Source: Limnohabitans sp. WS1 (GTDB lineage: Bacteria; Pseudomonadota; Gammaproteobacteria; Burkholderiales; Burkholderiaceae_C). Taken from it: DNA of 64,000 nt. The notes beneath the pieces are model-generated. The model was not told the origin of the DNA and made no database searches. It saw nothing but the letters and a program-made list of their open reading frames with translations. The DNA is taken from contig NZ_NERU01000003.1 of assembly GCF_003063265.1 (NCBI RefSeq), positions 1 to 64,000 of the forward strand, given 5' to 3'. Position 1 is the first letter of the stretch. Each line of letters opens with the position of its first letter. A program made the position numbers and the translations under genes. Of the stretch, positions 34,613 to 44,412 are shown piece after piece.

Positions 34613-35119
34613 TCAGAGGGCGACGGCCTTTTCGATCACCACGTCTTCTTTAGGCACATCGCCGTGACCGCCCTTGTTGCCGGTTTTCACGCCCTTGATC
34701 TGGTCGACCACCTCGGTGCCGCTGACGACTTTGCCAAACACGGCATAGCCCCAGCCTTGCATGGAAGGGGCCGTGTGGTTCAGAAAACCGTTGTCCGCCA
34801 CGTTGATGAAAAACTGTGACGAGGCCGAGTGAGGGGCCGAGGTGCGGGCCATGGCCACGGTGTACTCGTTGTTTTTGAGGCCGTTGTTGGCTTCGTTTTC
34901 GATGGTGGCATCGGTGGGCTTTTGGTTCATGCCAGGTTCAAAACCTCCGCCTTGAATCATGAAGCCCGGAATCACACGGTGAAAAATGGTGTTGTTGTAG
35001 TGGCCCTTGTTCACATAGGACAGGAAGTTGGCGGTGGATTTGGGGGCTTTTTCCGCATCGAGTTCGAGGGTGATGACGCCGTAGCCAGTGATGTGCAGTT
35101 CGACTTGGGGGTTGCTCAT
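34613..35119 (-). CDS. ppiB: Cytoplasmic peptidyl-prolyl cis-trans isomerase B (cyclophilin)
   Basis: The 168-residue cyclophilin accelerates proline isomerisation. Typical motifs are [34 protein letters not shown], with the catalytic Arg in FHRV, and [12 protein letters not shown]. No signal peptide is present, so it is cytoplasmic. It is 4 bp downstream of the exported cyclophilin gene, so the two cyclophilins and lpxH likely share a transcript. Confidence 0.95.
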   Translation of the reverse strand: MSNPQVELHITGYGVITLELDAEKAPKSTANFLSYVNKGHYNNTIFHRVIPGFMIQGGGFEPGMNQKPTDATIENEANNGLKNNEYTVAMARTSAPHSASSQFFINVADNGFLNHTAPSMQGWGYAVFGKVVSGTEVVDQIKGVKTGNKGGHGDVPKEDVVIEKAVAL

Positions 35120-35123
35120 GGTG

Positions 35124-35846
35124 TTACTTCAACAAAGTGATGGATTGAATGAGGACCGGTGTCCGGGGGACATCGGCGGGAAAAGGACCGCCCGCACCGG
35201 TGGGGGTGGTCCTGATTTTTTGGACCACGTCCATGCCGGACGTGACTTTGCCAAAAACGGTGTAACCATACAGTTGGGGTGCACCCAGCAGCTGGGCGCG
35301 GGCCACGTTTTCGTAAACGCGGCCTTGGTATTGGAATTTGGCCACGGGATCGCCATCGGGGATGGGCGTGGGGTCCAAAAATGCGTTGTCCACCACATTG
35401 ATGAAAAACTGAGCGGTGGCCGATTGCGGGTCGTTGGTGCGTGCCATGGCCAGCGTGCCGGTGATGTTTTTCAGGCCTGCGGCCAGAGATTGGCGTCCTT
35501 CGTGTGGCACCGGGGCGCGGGTTTTCTTTTCTTTGTATTGCGCGTCATAACCGCCCCCTTGCACCATGAAGCCTGCAATCACGCGGTGAAAAATCGTGCC
35601 GTCGTAGTGCTTGTCGTTCACATATTGCAAAAAGTTGGCCACGGTTTTGGGGGCCTTGTCGGCATAGAGTTCAGCGTCTATATCACCCATGCTGGTGCTG
35701 ATGCGGACTTTGGTGGTGTTGCCTGTGCTGCCAACGGTTTGTGCTGGGGCTGCCATGGGGGCAAGCGAGGCCAAAACAAAGGCCAATGCGGCCCATGTGG
35801 TCAGTCTGCGTTGGTGCAGCTGGGGGGCGAGTGCGGTCTGGGTCAT
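35124..35846 (-). CDS. ppiA: Exported peptidyl-prolyl isomerase (PpiA-like cyclophilin)
   Basis: About 240 residues from the ATG at 35846, which gives a signal peptide ([25 protein letters not shown]). The cyclophilin domain has [30 protein letters not shown] and [15 protein letters not shown]. It should act in the periplasm on secreted proteins. A TTG 30 bp further upstream would overlap the TPR gene stop and is less likely. It lies downstream of a TPR protein gene and just upstream of ppiB. Confidence 0.9.
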   Translation of the reverse strand: MTQTALAPQLHQRRLTTWAALAFVLASLAPMAAPAQTVGSTGNTTKVRISTSMGDIDAELYADKAPKTVANFLQYVNDKHYDGTIFHRVIAGFMVQGGGYDAQYKEKKTRAPVPHEGRQSLAAGLKNITGTLAMARTNDPQSATAQFFINVVDNAFLDPTPIPDGDPVAKFQYQGRVYENVARAQLLGAPQLYGYTVFGKVTSGMDVVQKIRTTPTGAGGPFPADVPRTPVLIQSITLLK

Positions 35847-35872
35847 GTGGTTGCCAAGGTCCAGGGTGTCGT

Positions 35873-36379
35873 TCAAGGTGTTTTCAGGGTTTGCTCGGTG
35901 GCCAGTTTTTTGCCTTGCAACCTGGCCGCAGGCGCACCCGATTTCAGGGCTTGTGCATAGGCTTGGGCGGCCAGTGCCAAATGGGTATCACCCAAGTTTT
36001 CCAGTGCCAAAGCATAGTCGGGGCGTGCCTTGATGGCTGCTTGCAAGGACTCAAGCGCTTCTTCATGACGGTTGTCTTGGGCCAGGAGCACGGCCAGATT
36101 GTTGTGGGGTTCGGCCAACTCAGGAAAAGATTGCGTTAACGCCTTGAGGGTCTGGATTGCCGCCTGGGTTTGTCCCAAACCTGCCTGAATATGGCTTTGC
36201 AGCAAGCGCATTTGCGGGTCTGTAGGAGCAGTTTGGAGCCGAAGATTGGCCAGTGCCTGGGCTTTTTGCCATTGTCCACTGCGCACCAGGGCGTCAACAT
36301 CGGTGTAAATGTCGGCGCGCAGATGCGTGCTGAATGCCAGCAGGGCACCCATCCAAGTCAGTGTGAGCAAATGTCGCAT
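35873..36379 (-). CDS. Exported TPR-repeat protein
   Basis: About 168 residues. A signal peptide (MRHLLTLTWMGALLAFSTHLRA) is followed by three TPR-like helical pairs: DALVRSGQWQKAQALANLRLQ, MRLLQSHIQAGLGQTQAAIQTL and PHNNLAVLLAQDNRHEEALESLQAA, then PDYALALENLGDTHLALAAQAYAQAL. TPRs mediate protein contacts; the partner is unknown. An ATG three codons earlier (36388) is possible. It leads the cyclophilin-lpxH gene set and is divergent from cysS. Confidence 0.8.
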   Translation of the reverse strand: MRHLLTLTWMGALLAFSTHLRADIYTDVDALVRSGQWQKAQALANLRLQTAPTDPQMRLLQSHIQAGLGQTQAAIQTLKALTQSFPELAEPHNNLAVLLAQDNRHEEALESLQAAIKARPDYALALENLGDTHLALAAQAYAQALKSGAPAARLQGKKLATEQTLKTP

Positions 36380-36453
36380 GCAAGCCAAAACAAAGGGTGT
36401 GTAGGTGTCGGGTCCGATGGCTGCAAAGTGCTGCAGGGGGCCGCAGGTCGGGG

Positions 36454-36540
36454 ATATACTGAAGGGTCATTGTAACGGAGCGCTGGGTCAGCCCCATGCC
36501 CGAGACTTCTTCGCCGCACAGCTTCACTGCGGCCTTTTAG
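36454..36540 (+). promoter_or_regulatory. cysS leader: TATACT box, 14-codon ORF and hairpin with T-run
   Basis: A TATACT box (36454-36459) lies upstream of an ATG at 36496 that opens a 14-codon ORF ending at the TAG at 36538. Within it, GCCGCA (36513-36518) pairs with TGCGGC (36528-36533) and is followed by CTTTT, like an intrinsic terminator. The ORF has no Cys codon, so a classical cysteine attenuator is not supported. It may simply stop read-through or form a short RNA. Confidence 0.35.
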
Positions 36541-36621
36541 AACGCTTTTTCCGGTCCAATGCGCCTGTGCCAAGGTGGTTTGATCCGGTGTTCTCATTTC
36601 CGATAATTTTTGTGGTTTGAC

Positions 36622-37998
36622 ATGAGTCTGCGCATTTTCAACACGCTGAGCCGTGCTGTTTCCGATTTCACGCCTGCCGAGCCCGGCCATGTGCGAATGT
36701 ACGTTTGTGGCATGACGGTTTATGACCTTTGCCACTTGGGGCACGCCCGTTCCATGATCGCTTTTGACGTGGTGCAGCGCTGGCTCAAGGCCAGTGGTTA
36801 CCAAGTCACTTATGTGCGCAATGTGACCGATATCGATGACAAGATCATCAAGCGTGCCTTGGAAAACGGTGAAACCATCCGCCACCTGACCGACCGCATG
36901 ATCGACGCTTTGCACCAAGACGCGGACGCCCTGGGCATTGAGCGCCCCCAACACGAGCCCCGGGCCACCGACTTTGTGCCCCAAATGCTCAGCATGATCG
37001 GCACGCTGGAGCAAAAAGGCCTGGCCTACCGGGCGGGCAATGGCGACGTGAATTATTCGGTGCGCAAGTTTGCCGGTTACGGCAAGTTGTCCGGCAAGTC
37101 GCTGGACGAGCTGAATGCTGGCGAGCGTGTGGCCGTAGAGACCGACAAGAACGACCCGCTGGACTTTGTGCTCTGGAAGAGCGCCAAACCCACCGAGCCC
37201 GACGACGTGAAATGGGCCAGCCCCTTTGGCACGGGCCGACCCGGTTGGCACATCGAGTGCTCGGCCATGGCTTGCGAGCTGCTGGGGCAGACCTTTGACA
37301 TCCACGGCGGCGGTGCCGACTTGCAGTTTCCGCACCACGAAAACGAGATCGCCCAAAGCGAAGGCGCCAACGGCCAGCTCTTGGCCCGCTTTTGGATGCA
37401 CAACGGCTTCATCAATGTGGACAACGAAAAAATGTCCAAGAGCTTGGGCAACTTCTTCACCATCCGTGACGTGCTCAAAGAATTCGATGCCGAGACGGTG
37501 CGTTTTTTCATTGTGCGCAGCCACTACCGCAGCTCGCTCAATTACAGCGATGTGCACCTCAATGACGCCAAAGGCGCTTTGAAGCGCTTGTACACCGCCT
37601 TGCAAGCTGTGCCGCCCGCAACAGTGTCCATCGACTGGGCTGACCCTTTGGCTGCTCGATTCAAGGCCGCCATGGACGAAGATTTTGGGACGCCCGAGGC
37701 GGTGGCCGTGCTGTTTGAGTTGGCAGGCGAAGTCAACCGCAGCGGCTCGGCCGAGCGTTCGGGCTTGCTCAAAGCCTTGGGCGGCTTGCTGGGCTTGCTG
37801 CAAACCGACGCCACGGCTTACCTGCAATCCGGTGCGGGTTTGGATGAAGCGGCCATTCAGGCGCAGATTCAGGCACGAGCCGACGCCAAAAAGGCCAAAA
37901 ATTTTGCCGAAGCTGACCGCATTCGCAACGATTTGCTGGCCCAAGGCATTGTGCTCAAAGACTCTGCTGCGGGAACGACTTGGGAGTCGGCGCAGTGA
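36622..37998 (+). CDS. cysS: Cysteinyl-tRNA synthetase
   Basis: The class I synthetase charges tRNA-Cys. From the ATG at 36622 it has 458 residues. Zinc and catalytic features include [19 protein letters not shown] (a variant HIGH motif), the zinc ligands in [13 protein letters not shown] and FPHHENE, and the KMSKS motif as [14 protein letters not shown] start at 36610 would add only four residues. The stop overlaps the next gene's GTG start (GTGA), so it is coupled with the DNA glycosylase gene. Confidence 0.97.
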   Translation: MSLRIFNTLSRAVSDFTPAEPGHVRMYVCGMTVYDLCHLGHARSMIAFDVVQRWLKASGYQVTYVRNVTDIDDKIIKRALENGETIRHLTDRMIDALHQDADALGIERPQHEPRATDFVPQMLSMIGTLEQKGLAYRAGNGDVNYSVRKFAGYGKLSGKSLDELNAGERVAVETDKNDPLDFVLWKSAKPTEPDDVKWASPFGTGRPGWHIECSAMACELLGQTFDIHGGGADLQFPHHENEIAQSEGANGQLLARFWMHNGFINVDNEKMSKSLGNFFTIRDVLKEFDAETVRFFIVRSHYRSSLNYSDVHLNDAKGALKRLYTALQAVPPATVSIDWADPLAARFKAAMDEDFGTPEAVAVLFELAGEVNRSGSAERSGLLKALGGLLGLLQTDATAYLQSGAGLDEAAIQAQIQARADAKKAKNFAEADRIRNDLLAQGIVLKDSAAGTTWESAQ

Positions 37999-38645
37999 CT
38001 GTTTTGAACAGCAAAGATTTGACACCCGTGACGCCCGCCTATTGGGCCGAGGCCTGCGCGCACCTGGCCGATAAAGACCGGGTCATGAAAAAACTGATTC
38101 CCCAGTTTGGCGATGCCATTTTGGAAACCCGGGGCGATGCCTTCGTCACTTTGGCCCGGTCCATCGTGGGCCAACAAATTTCTGTCAAGGCGGCTCAATC
38201 GGTGTGGGACCGTTTTTCGGCCTTGCCCAAGCGCATGACCCCTGCCGCCGTGCTCAAGCTCAAAGTCGATGACATGCGTGCGGCCGGTTTGTCGGCCCGC
38301 AAGGTGGAGTATTTGGTGGACTTGGCGGTGCATTTCAGCTCCGGCACCGTGCACGTCAAAGCGTGGAACGAGATGGACGACGAGGCCATCATTGACGAGT
38401 TGGTGGCCATTCGAGGCATTGGCCGTTGGACCGCCGAGATGTTTCTCATTTTCTACCTCATGCGCCCTAACGTCTTGCCACTCGATGATGTGGGTTTGAT
38501 CAACGGCATCAGCCGCAATTATTTTTCAGGTGAGCCGGTCAGCCGCAGCGATGCGCGAGAGGTAGCTCAGGCCTGGAGTCCTTACGCCACCGTGGCGACT
38601 TGGTATATTTGGCGCTCGCTGGACCCTGTTCCCGTGGCGTATTGA
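37995..38645 (+). CDS. DNA-3-methyladenine glycosylase II (AlkA-type HhH-GPD)
   Basis: The 216-residue protein removes alkylated bases in base-excision repair. The helix-hairpin-helix-GPD core is visible: [20 protein letters not shown], then [18 protein letters not shown] (hairpin) and [11 protein letters not shown] with the catalytic Asp. It lacks the N-terminal domain of E. coli AlkA and matches the shorter bacterial form. GTG 37995 overlaps the cysS stop by 4 bp. It precedes accA, an order I recall as common in Comamonadaceae. Confidence 0.9.
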   Translation: MTVLNSKDLTPVTPAYWAEACAHLADKDRVMKKLIPQFGDAILETRGDAFVTLARSIVGQQISVKAAQSVWDRFSALPKRMTPAAVLKLKVDDMRAAGLSARKVEYLVDLAVHFSSGTVHVKAWNEMDDEAIIDELVAIRGIGRWTAEMFLIFYLMRPNVLPLDDVGLINGISRNYFSGEPVSRSDAREVAQAWSPYATVATWYIWRSLDPVPVAY

Positions 38646-38647
38646 GG

Positions 38648-38668
38648 GGGTGGACGTGGCGTCCACCC
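38648..38668. promoter_or_regulatory. Perfect hairpin upstream of accA
   Basis: GGGTGGACG-TGG-CGTCCACCC is a perfect 9-bp stem with a 3-base loop in the 45-bp gap before accA. There is no T-run, so it is more likely an mRNA processing or stability element than a terminator. Confidence 0.45.
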
Positions 38669-38690
38669 GGTTATGAACAAGGAGTAAAAC

Positions 38691-39665
38691 TTGGCCAAAA
38701 AAACATTTCTCGACTTTGAGCAGCCGGTTGCCGAACTCGAAGCCAAGATCGAAGAGCTGCGCTATGTGCAAAGCGAGTCGGCGGTGGACATCACCCTCGA
38801 AATCGATCAACTGAGCAAAAAAAGTCATCAGCTGACCAAGGACATTTACAGTGATTTGTCGCCTTGGCAAATCACCAAAATCGCTCGCCACCCGGAGCGC
38901 CCCTATACGCTCGATTACATCCAAGGCATCTTCACCGACTTTGTCGAGATGCATGGTGACCGGCACTTTGCCGATGATTTGTCCATTGTGGGTGGATTGG
39001 CCCGCTTCAATGGCCAAGCCTGCATGGTGCTGGGCCAGCAAAAAGGACGAGACACCAAAGAGCGAACTTTGCGCAACTTTGGCATGAGCAAGCCCGAGGG
39101 CTACCGCAAAGCCCTGCGCCTCATGAAGACGGCCGAAAAATTCAAGCTTCCAGTGTTTACTTTTGTTGACACACCCGGCGCGTACCCTGGCATTGACGCC
39201 GAAGAGCGTGGTCAGTCCGAAGCCATTGGCCGCAACATTTTCGAGATGGCCCAACTCGAAGTGCCCATCATCACCACCATCATTGGCGAAGGTGGCTCTG
39301 GCGGTGCATTGGCCATTTCTGTGGCCGACCAAGTCTTGATGCTCCAGTACTCGGTCTACTCGGTCATCAGCCCTGAGGGTTGCGCCTCCATTTTGTGGAA
39401 AACCAGCGAGAAAGCCGAAGTGGCCGCCGAAGCCTTGGGCATCACCGCGCACCGCTTGAAAGCCTTGAGTCTGGTCGACAAAATCGTCAATGAGCCTGTG
39501 GGTGGGGCGCATCGCGACACCGCTCAAATGGTGTCTTTCCTCAAGCGTGCTTTGGGGGATGCATGGCGTCAAGTGGCCGACCTCAAACCCAAGGAACTGC
39601 TGGAGCGTCGCTACGAGCGACTGAACAGCTACGGCCGTTTTACCGATACCAAAGCAGCCAAGTGA
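38691..39665 (+). CDS. accA: Acetyl-CoA carboxylase carboxyltransferase subunit alpha
   Basis: AccA, with AccD, transfers CO2 from carboxybiotin to acetyl-CoA in the first step of fatty acid synthesis. The start is TTG with AAGGAG 8 bp upstream, giving [23 protein letters not shown]. Family motifs include [40 protein letters not shown] and [11 protein letters not shown]. Length (324) is normal. It is followed by tilS after 28 bp. Confidence 0.97.
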   Translation: MAKKTFLDFEQPVAELEAKIEELRYVQSESAVDITLEIDQLSKKSHQLTKDIYSDLSPWQITKIARHPERPYTLDYIQGIFTDFVEMHGDRHFADDLSIVGGLARFNGQACMVLGQQKGRDTKERTLRNFGMSKPEGYRKALRLMKTAEKFKLPVFTFVDTPGAYPGIDAEERGQSEAIGRNIFEMAQLEVPIITTIIGEGGSGGALAISVADQVLMLQYSVYSVISPEGCASILWKTSEKAEVAAEALGITAHRLKALSLVDKIVNEPVGGAHRDTAQMVSFLKRALGDAWRQVADLKPKELLERRYERLNSYGRFTDTKAAK

Positions 39666-39693
39666 GTGCGCTGGGGGTTGACGAGTCGCTTGC

Positions 39694-40638
39694 ATGAACC
39701 CCAACCTTGATCAGGCCCTGGCTGATTTCAGCCCGGGCCTTCCTTTTGCTGTGGCCTTGAGCGGTGGGGCCGATTCGACCGCGCTGCTGTTGGCCTGTGA
39801 ACGACGTTGGCCAGGACAGGTGAGGGCGGTGCACATCCACCATGGCTTGCAAGAGGCCGCCGATGGTTTTGAGGCGCACTGCCGAGCACTTTGCAAGACA
39901 TTGGCCTTGCCCTTGGCGGTGCGCCGGGTTCAGGCTGCTCATGCCCCCGGTCAAAGCCCAGAAGATGCAGCCCGCCAGGCCCGCTACTTGGCGCTGGCCG
40001 AGGCGGTACAAACCGAATGGCCCGAGGTGCGTGATGTGGCTTTGGCCCAGCACGCGGACGACCAAATTGAAACCCTGCTCATTGCTTTGTCTCGCGGCGC
40101 AGGTTTGCCGGGGTTGGCCAGCATGCCGGCGCACTGGCAGCGACAGGGCTTGAACTGGCACCGCCCTTGGTTGGCTGTGCCGGGTGCGGCCCTGCGTGAT
40201 TGGCTGCAAAGCCAAGGGCAAACTTGGGTTGAAGACCCCAGCAACACGGACGAGCACTTGACCCGTAACCGCATTCGCGCCCAAGTACTGCCCGCTTTGT
40301 CCAAAGCGTTGCCTGCTTTTCGCGCCACATTTGCCCGCAGCGCCACCCACGCAGCACAGGCCCAAGAGGTCTTGAACGAGGTGGCTGCGCAAGATTTGAC
40401 GCAGGTGGGCGTGCCACCACGCATCCAGGCTTTGCAGCAACTCAGCCGTGCCCGCCAAGCCTTGGTGCTGCGACACTGGTTGAGGCAACACCACGCCACC
40501 ACGCCCAGCACTGCGCAGCTGCACGAGTTGCTCGACCAAGTGGCGGCCTGTACCACCCGTGGGCATCGCTTGCACCTGAAAGTGGGGCAAGGCTTTGTGC
40601 TGCGTCAAGCCAGCCACCTGTCTTGGACAAGGGCCTGA
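39694..40638 (+). CDS. tilS: tRNA(Ile)-lysidine synthase TilS
   Basis: TilS attaches lysine to C34 of tRNA-Ile(CAU), switching its codon reading from AUG to AUA. The N-terminal PP-loop is VALSGGADSTALLLA, followed by VHIHHGLQEAADGFEAHC and LAQHADDQIETLLIALSRGAGL. At 314 residues it lacks most of the C-terminal tRNA-binding domains of the longer E. coli form, as in many betaproteobacteria. It sits between accA and ask. Confidence 0.92.
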   Translation: MNPNLDQALADFSPGLPFAVALSGGADSTALLLACERRWPGQVRAVHIHHGLQEAADGFEAHCRALCKTLALPLAVRRVQAAHAPGQSPEDAARQARYLALAEAVQTEWPEVRDVALAQHADDQIETLLIALSRGAGLPGLASMPAHWQRQGLNWHRPWLAVPGAALRDWLQSQGQTWVEDPSNTDEHLTRNRIRAQVLPALSKALPAFRATFARSATHAAQAQEVLNEVAAQDLTQVGVPPRIQALQQLSRARQALVLRHWLRQHHATTPSTAQLHELLDQVAACTTRGHRLHLKVGQGFVLRQASHLSWTRA

Positions 40639-40785
40639 ACCCTGCTGGGCTTGATGGCCAGCAGGCCTGCATGAGCAGGTCAAGAAGATGTCAGGCCGAT
40701 GGGTACAATCTAGGGTTTGTCCGATGCTCGCAGCAGTGAAAACAGACACCTGTTGCCCAGTTTTTTTATCACTTAAACACTCAAG

Positions 40786-42048
40786 ATGGCTTTGATCGTT
40801 CACAAATACGGCGGCACCTCGATGGGCTCCACCGAGCGCATTCGCAATGTCGCCAAGCGCGTGGCCAAGTGGGCCCGCGCTGGCCACCAGATCGTGGTGG
40901 TCCCCAGCGCCATGAGCGGCGAAACCAACCGCCTGCTCGGCTTGGCCAAGGAGCTCGCCCCCGCCAAACCGGGCAACGACTACAGCCGCGAACTCGACAT
41001 GCTGGCCTCGACCGGCGAGCAAGCTTCGTCGGCCCTGCTGGCCATTGCCTTGCAGTCCGAAGGCCAGCCTTCGGTCAGCTATGCAGGCTGGCAAGTGCCC
41101 ATCAAGACCAACAGCGCTTTCACCAAAGCCCGCATCGAATCGATTGATGATGTGCGAGTTCGCGGTGATTTGAACGCGGGCAAGGTTGTGATCATCACCG
41201 GCTTCCAAGGCGTGGACGACCAGGGCAACATCACCACGCTGGGCCGTGGCGGCTCCGACACCTCAGCCGTGGCTGTGGCTGCTGCGCTCAAAGCCGACGA
41301 ATGCCTGATCTACACCGATGTGGACGGCGTCTACACCACCGACCCCCGCGTCGTGCCTGAAGCCCGTCGCCTGCACACCGTGAGCTTTGAAGAAATGCTC
41401 GAAATGGCATCGCTCGGCTCCAAAGTCCTGCAAATCCGTTCGGTGGAGTTCGCAGGCAAATACAAAGTGCCCATGCGCGTGCTGTCGAGCTTCACGCCCT
41501 GGGACATCGACATCAACGAAGAAGCCGCATCCGGCACCCTGATCACTTTTGAGGAAGACGAACAAATGGAACAAGCCGTCGTTTCCGGCATCGCATTCAA
41601 CCGCGACGAAGCCAAAATTTCCGTGTTGGGCGTGCCCGACAAGCCCGGCATTGCCTACCAAATCCTGGGCGCTGTGGCCGACGCCAACATCGAAGTGGAT
41701 GTGATCATCCAGAACCTGAGCAAAGACGGCAAGACCGACTTCAGCTTCACGGTGCACCGCAACGATTACGCCAAGACCATTGATTTGCTCAAGGAAAAAG
41801 TACTGCCTTCATTGGGTGCAGCCGAAGTGTTGGGCGACGCCAAGATTTGCAAAGTGTCCATCGTTGGCATCGGCATGCGCAGCCATGTGGGCGTGGCCAG
41901 CAAGATGTTCCGCAGCTTGAGTGAAGAAGGCATCAACATTCAGATGATTTCAACCTCCGAAATCAAGACTTCGGTCGTGATCGATGAAAAATACATGGAA
42001 TTAGCAGTGCGTGCCTTGCACAAAGCCTTCGATCTGGACCAAGCCTGA
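40786..42048 (+). CDS. lysC: Aspartate kinase
   Basis: Aspartokinase phosphorylates aspartate, opening the lysine, threonine and methionine pathways. The N-terminal kinase has [18 protein letters not shown] and the [16 protein letters not shown] loop. The C-terminus carries two ACT domains (for example [29 protein letters not shown] and [32 protein letters not shown]) that sense lysine and threonine. The 420-residue length fits monofunctional aspartokinase of the concerted-feedback type. A TACAAT box about 80 bp upstream may be its promoter. The end of the gene overlaps the promoter of the following tRNA. Confidence 0.96.
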   Translation: MALIVHKYGGTSMGSTERIRNVAKRVAKWARAGHQIVVVPSAMSGETNRLLGLAKELAPAKPGNDYSRELDMLASTGEQASSALLAIALQSEGQPSVSYAGWQVPIKTNSAFTKARIESIDDVRVRGDLNAGKVVIITGFQGVDDQGNITTLGRGGSDTSAVAVAAALKADECLIYTDVDGVYTTDPRVVPEARRLHTVSFEEMLEMASLGSKVLQIRSVEFAGKYKVPMRVLSSFTPWDIDINEEAASGTLITFEEDEQMEQAVVSGIAFNRDEAKISVLGVPDKPGIAYQILGAVADANIEVDVIIQNLSKDGKTDFSFTVHRNDYAKTIDLLKEKVLPSLGAAEVLGDAKICKVSIVGIGMRSHVGVASKMFRSLSEEGINIQMISTSEIKTSVVIDEKYMELAVRALHKAFDLDQA

Positions 42049-42050
42049 GC

Positions 42051-42056
42051 TATAAT
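42051..42056 (+). promoter_or_regulatory. TATAAT -10 box of tRNA-Ser
   Basis: A perfect TATAAT lies 10 bp before the tRNA start and 3 bp after the aspartokinase stop. The -35 region (about 42028-42033, TTCGAT) is inside the aspartokinase gene. Confidence 0.6.
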
Positions 42057-42065
42057 TTACGCATT

Positions 42066-42158
42066 GGAAACGTGACCGAGTGGCCGAAGGTGCTCCCCTG
42101 CTAAGGGAGTATGGGGTGTAGAGCCTCATCGAGGGTTCGAATCCCTCCGTTTCCGCCA
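42066..42158 (+). tRNA. tRNA-Ser (anticodon GCT)
   Basis: A class II tRNA with acceptor stem GGAAACG/CGTTTCC, encoded CCA at 42156-42158, anticodon arm CTCCCCT-GCT-AAGGGAG (anticodon GCT, reading AGC/AGU), a long variable arm (about TATGGGGTGTAGAGCCTCAT) and T-arm GAGGGTTCGAATCCCTC. It is followed by a terminator. Confidence 0.97.
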
Positions 42159-42164
42159 AGACTG

Positions 42165-42200
42165 AACCCTAAGTAGTTGATCTACTTGGGGTTTTTTCTT
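42165..42200 (+). terminator. Intrinsic terminator after tRNA-Ser
   Basis: AACCCTAAGTAG-TTGAT-CTACTTGGGGTT is a nearly perfect 12-bp stem followed by TTTTCTTTT. Confidence 0.9.
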
Positions 42201-42352
42201 TTGTGGTGTTTGGAATTGGGTTCAGCCGACCCCGTCTGATCGGACAAACAACTCCATCAGCCTTCTTGGGTCAAGCTGATTTTTTTGTGCAACCCGCGGT
42301 GTCTGAATCGCACCATGGGTGGAACATCAACCAATGGGCAAGTCTGCGCTGT

Positions 42353-42835
42353 TCAAAGCCACTTTTGCATGAAGCTGGCCTGGCCCGCTGCCGGGTCCAG
42401 CGCATAAGGCTCAAAGCCAAATCCGAGATAACTCTTCAAGGCCCGCGCGTTGCCGGTCAACACTTCCAGCGTGAGCTTGCAGCAGCCGTGTTCTTTGGCG
42501 TGTTGTTCGGCGGCTGCCAGCAAAGCCTGACCGACGCCCGCGCCCCGGTGACCCGGCAGCACGGCGATGTCGTGGATGTTCATCAAGGGCTTTGCTTTGA
42601 AGGTCGAATATCCCTCGATGCAGTTGACCAAGCCCACAGGCGCATCGTCCAGCCAGGCGATGAAGCTGGCCGCATCGGTGCGTGCGGCCAAGTCATCGCA
42701 CAGCCGCGCTTTCACATCCTGCGCCAGTGCTTCGCCGCCGCCCATGGGGTCTTGGGCGTAGGCGTCCAGCAGCATCACCAGCGCGTTGCGGTGGGTGGGG
42801 TTTTGGTAATCAACGGGCAGGATGTGAAGTGGCAT
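42353..42835 (-). CDS. GNAT-family N-acetyltransferase
   Basis: The 160-residue protein has the GNAT fold: NIHDIAVLPGHRGAGVGQALLAAAEQHA is motif A with the acetyl-CoA loop (R/Q-x-x-G-x-G/A), followed by CKLTLEVLTGNARALKSYLGFGFEPY (motif B). The substrate cannot be told. It lies 2 bp after dadA on the same strand and so probably falls under the same glycine riboswitch. Confidence 0.85.
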   Translation of the reverse strand: MPLHILPVDYQNPTHRNALVMLLDAYAQDPMGGGEALAQDVKARLCDDLAARTDAASFIAWLDDAPVGLVNCIEGYSTFKAKPLMNIHDIAVLPGHRGAGVGQALLAAAEQHAKEHGCCKLTLEVLTGNARALKSYLGFGFEPYALDPAAGQASFMQKWL

Positions 42836-42837
42836 GG

Positions 42838-44097
42838 TCAGGCGGTGACAGGGGTCATGAAGGAGCGCACATTGTCCTGCATAGCGGCCATCACATGGCC
42901 AGCCAATTGGTGCGCGGTGATGGCGCTCAGTGTCCAGCCCAGATGCCCGTGGCCGGTGTTGTAGAACACGTTGGCTTTTTTGCCTGCGCCGACGCGTGGC
43001 AACATGTTGGGCATCATGGGGCGCAGGCCAGCCCAGGGCTCGGCGCGGCGCGTGTCCACACCGGGGAAGCAGTCGTTGACCCAGTTGACCAAGGGTTTGA
43101 TGCGGTCGGCGCGGATGTCCAGGTCGATGCCGTTGAATTCGGCCGTGCCCGCGACGCGGAAACGGTCTGCGCCCAGGCGACTGGTGACCAGTTTGGTTTC
43201 GTCATCGAGCAGGCTGACCTGCGGTGCCGCGGCCTGGCTGGCGGCGTCATTCAGGCCCACGGTGATCGAGTAGCCCTTGACAGGGTAGATGTTCAGGCGG
43301 TCACCCAGCTGCGCGGCCAAGCGGCGGCCGTGCACACCGGCGCAGACCACGATGCCGTCAAAGGTCAAGGTGTCCACTTGGCCTTGGTGCTTGACCTGCA
43401 CGCTGGCGATTTGGCCATCGGACTGCACGTTCAGCACTTCGTGCTCGGTGAGGAACTTCACGCCCAGGCGTTCGCAGGCTTTGGCCAAGCCAAAGGTGAA
43501 CTTGTGGATGTCGCCGGTGGAGTCGCTTTCGGTGAAGTATCCGCCGTAGTACTGACCTTGCAGGGTCGGCTCGATGGCTTTCATTTCGTCGGGCGTCACG
43601 GCGCGGCGCGGCAGGCCGCCTTGGGCCAGCAGCTTGGAGACTTGGCCTGCGTGGTCAAAGCCTTTTTTGTCGCGGTAGATGTGCAAGATGCCTTCGCGCT
43701 TGTGGTCAAAGTCGATGCCTTCGGCCTTGGCCCAGGCGAAATGATGTTCGCGCGACTCGATGGCCAGCCGGGCCGTGGCGATGGTGTTGTCTTTGTACTT
43801 GGGAATGGCGGCCACAAACTCGGCCATCCAGCTGAGTTTGTGCCAAGTGGGGGCGGGGTTCATAAGCAGCGGCGCATCGCTCGTGAGCACCCACTTGAGG
43901 CCCTTGATGATGGTTGACGGGTGGGTCCAGACTTCGGCGTTCGAGGCCGACAACTGTCCGCCGTTGGCATAAGACGTTTCCATTCCGGGGTAGCGGTTTT
44001 TCTCGATCAGGGTGACCTGAATGCCTTGTTGGGCCAGGGCGTAGGCGGAGGTGACGCCGGTGATGCCGCCACCAATGATGACGATGTGCTTTTTCAT
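42838..44097 (-). CDS. dadA: D-amino acid dehydrogenase (DadA-like)
   Basis: This 419-residue FAD enzyme oxidises D-amino acids to 2-oxoacids and passes electrons to the respiratory chain. The FAD Rossmann motif is IVIIGGGITGVTSAYALAQQG, and METSYANGGQLSASNAEVW is a DadA signature. The C-terminal FAD contact is YNTGHGHLGWTLS. The ATG at 44097 is used; the ORF extends 6 codons upstream. A tandem glycine riboswitch (44165-44370) directly precedes the gene on the same strand, so its expression appears tied to glycine. That suggests glycine or a related small amino acid is a physiological substrate or signal, an unusual setting for DadA. The GNAT gene follows. Confidence 0.92.
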   Translation of the reverse strand: MKKHIVIIGGGITGVTSAYALAQQGIQVTLIEKNRYPGMETSYANGGQLSASNAEVWTHPSTIIKGLKWVLTSDAPLLMNPAPTWHKLSWMAEFVAAIPKYKDNTIATARLAIESREHHFAWAKAEGIDFDHKREGILHIYRDKKGFDHAGQVSKLLAQGGLPRRAVTPDEMKAIEPTLQGQYYGGYFTESDSTGDIHKFTFGLAKACERLGVKFLTEHEVLNVQSDGQIASVQVKHQGQVDTLTFDGIVVCAGVHGRRLAAQLGDRLNIYPVKGYSITVGLNDAASQAAAPQVSLLDDETKLVTSRLGADRFRVAGTAEFNGIDLDIRADRIKPLVNWVNDCFPGVDTRRAEPWAGLRPMMPNMLPRVGAGKKANVFYNTGHGHLGWTLSAITAHQLAGHVMAAMQDNVRSFMTPVTA

Positions 44098-44164
44098 AAG
44101 GAGTTTTCTCTTCAAAACGTCTCAAACAGGTGGACACGCTGCGCACCGAATGTGCGCGGCATGA

Positions 44165-44370
44165 CCCCCTCTGTTTGAAACCTGAGAGATTCACCTCGGA
44201 TGAGGCTTGCTCCTGCGGTGGACCCCGGTGACGAACCGGGATCGCTCTTCAGAGTGTGTGGCCCCTCATCCGGAGATGGGGGCCAGCCTGCATCGGTCCT
44301 TTGGCCTGAGAGTTTCCGGGGCGGTTGCTCCTTCGGCGCTGTCTGCGGTTGACAGTCTCTCCCGATGCGG
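44165..44370 (-). promoter_or_regulatory. Tandem glycine riboswitch upstream of dadA
   Basis: On the minus strand, aptamer I runs from 44370 to about 44289. It has P1 GCATCGG/CCGATGC, the GGGAGAGAC box, the GCCGAAGGAGCAA core and the AACTCTCAGGCCAAAGGACC box. Aptamer II follows to about 44165, with GGAGCAAGC near 44206-44214 and AATCTCTCAGGTTTCAAACAGA. Both aptamers carry the conserved CTCAGG motif. A hairpin (44141-44157, GCGCAC/GTGCGC) lies between the aptamers and dadA, without an obvious T-run, so the switch mechanism is unclear. It lies after gcvP but points to dadA. Confidence 0.92.
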
Positions 44371-44412
44371 GATTTTTTTGGTTTGAAGCGGTGGTCTTCC
44401 TTCGTGTGTGGG

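Noticed and set aside
36358-38025. A 555-codon minus-strand open frame over cysS
   Set aside because: cysS on the other strand is certain; the antisense frame has no recognisable features.
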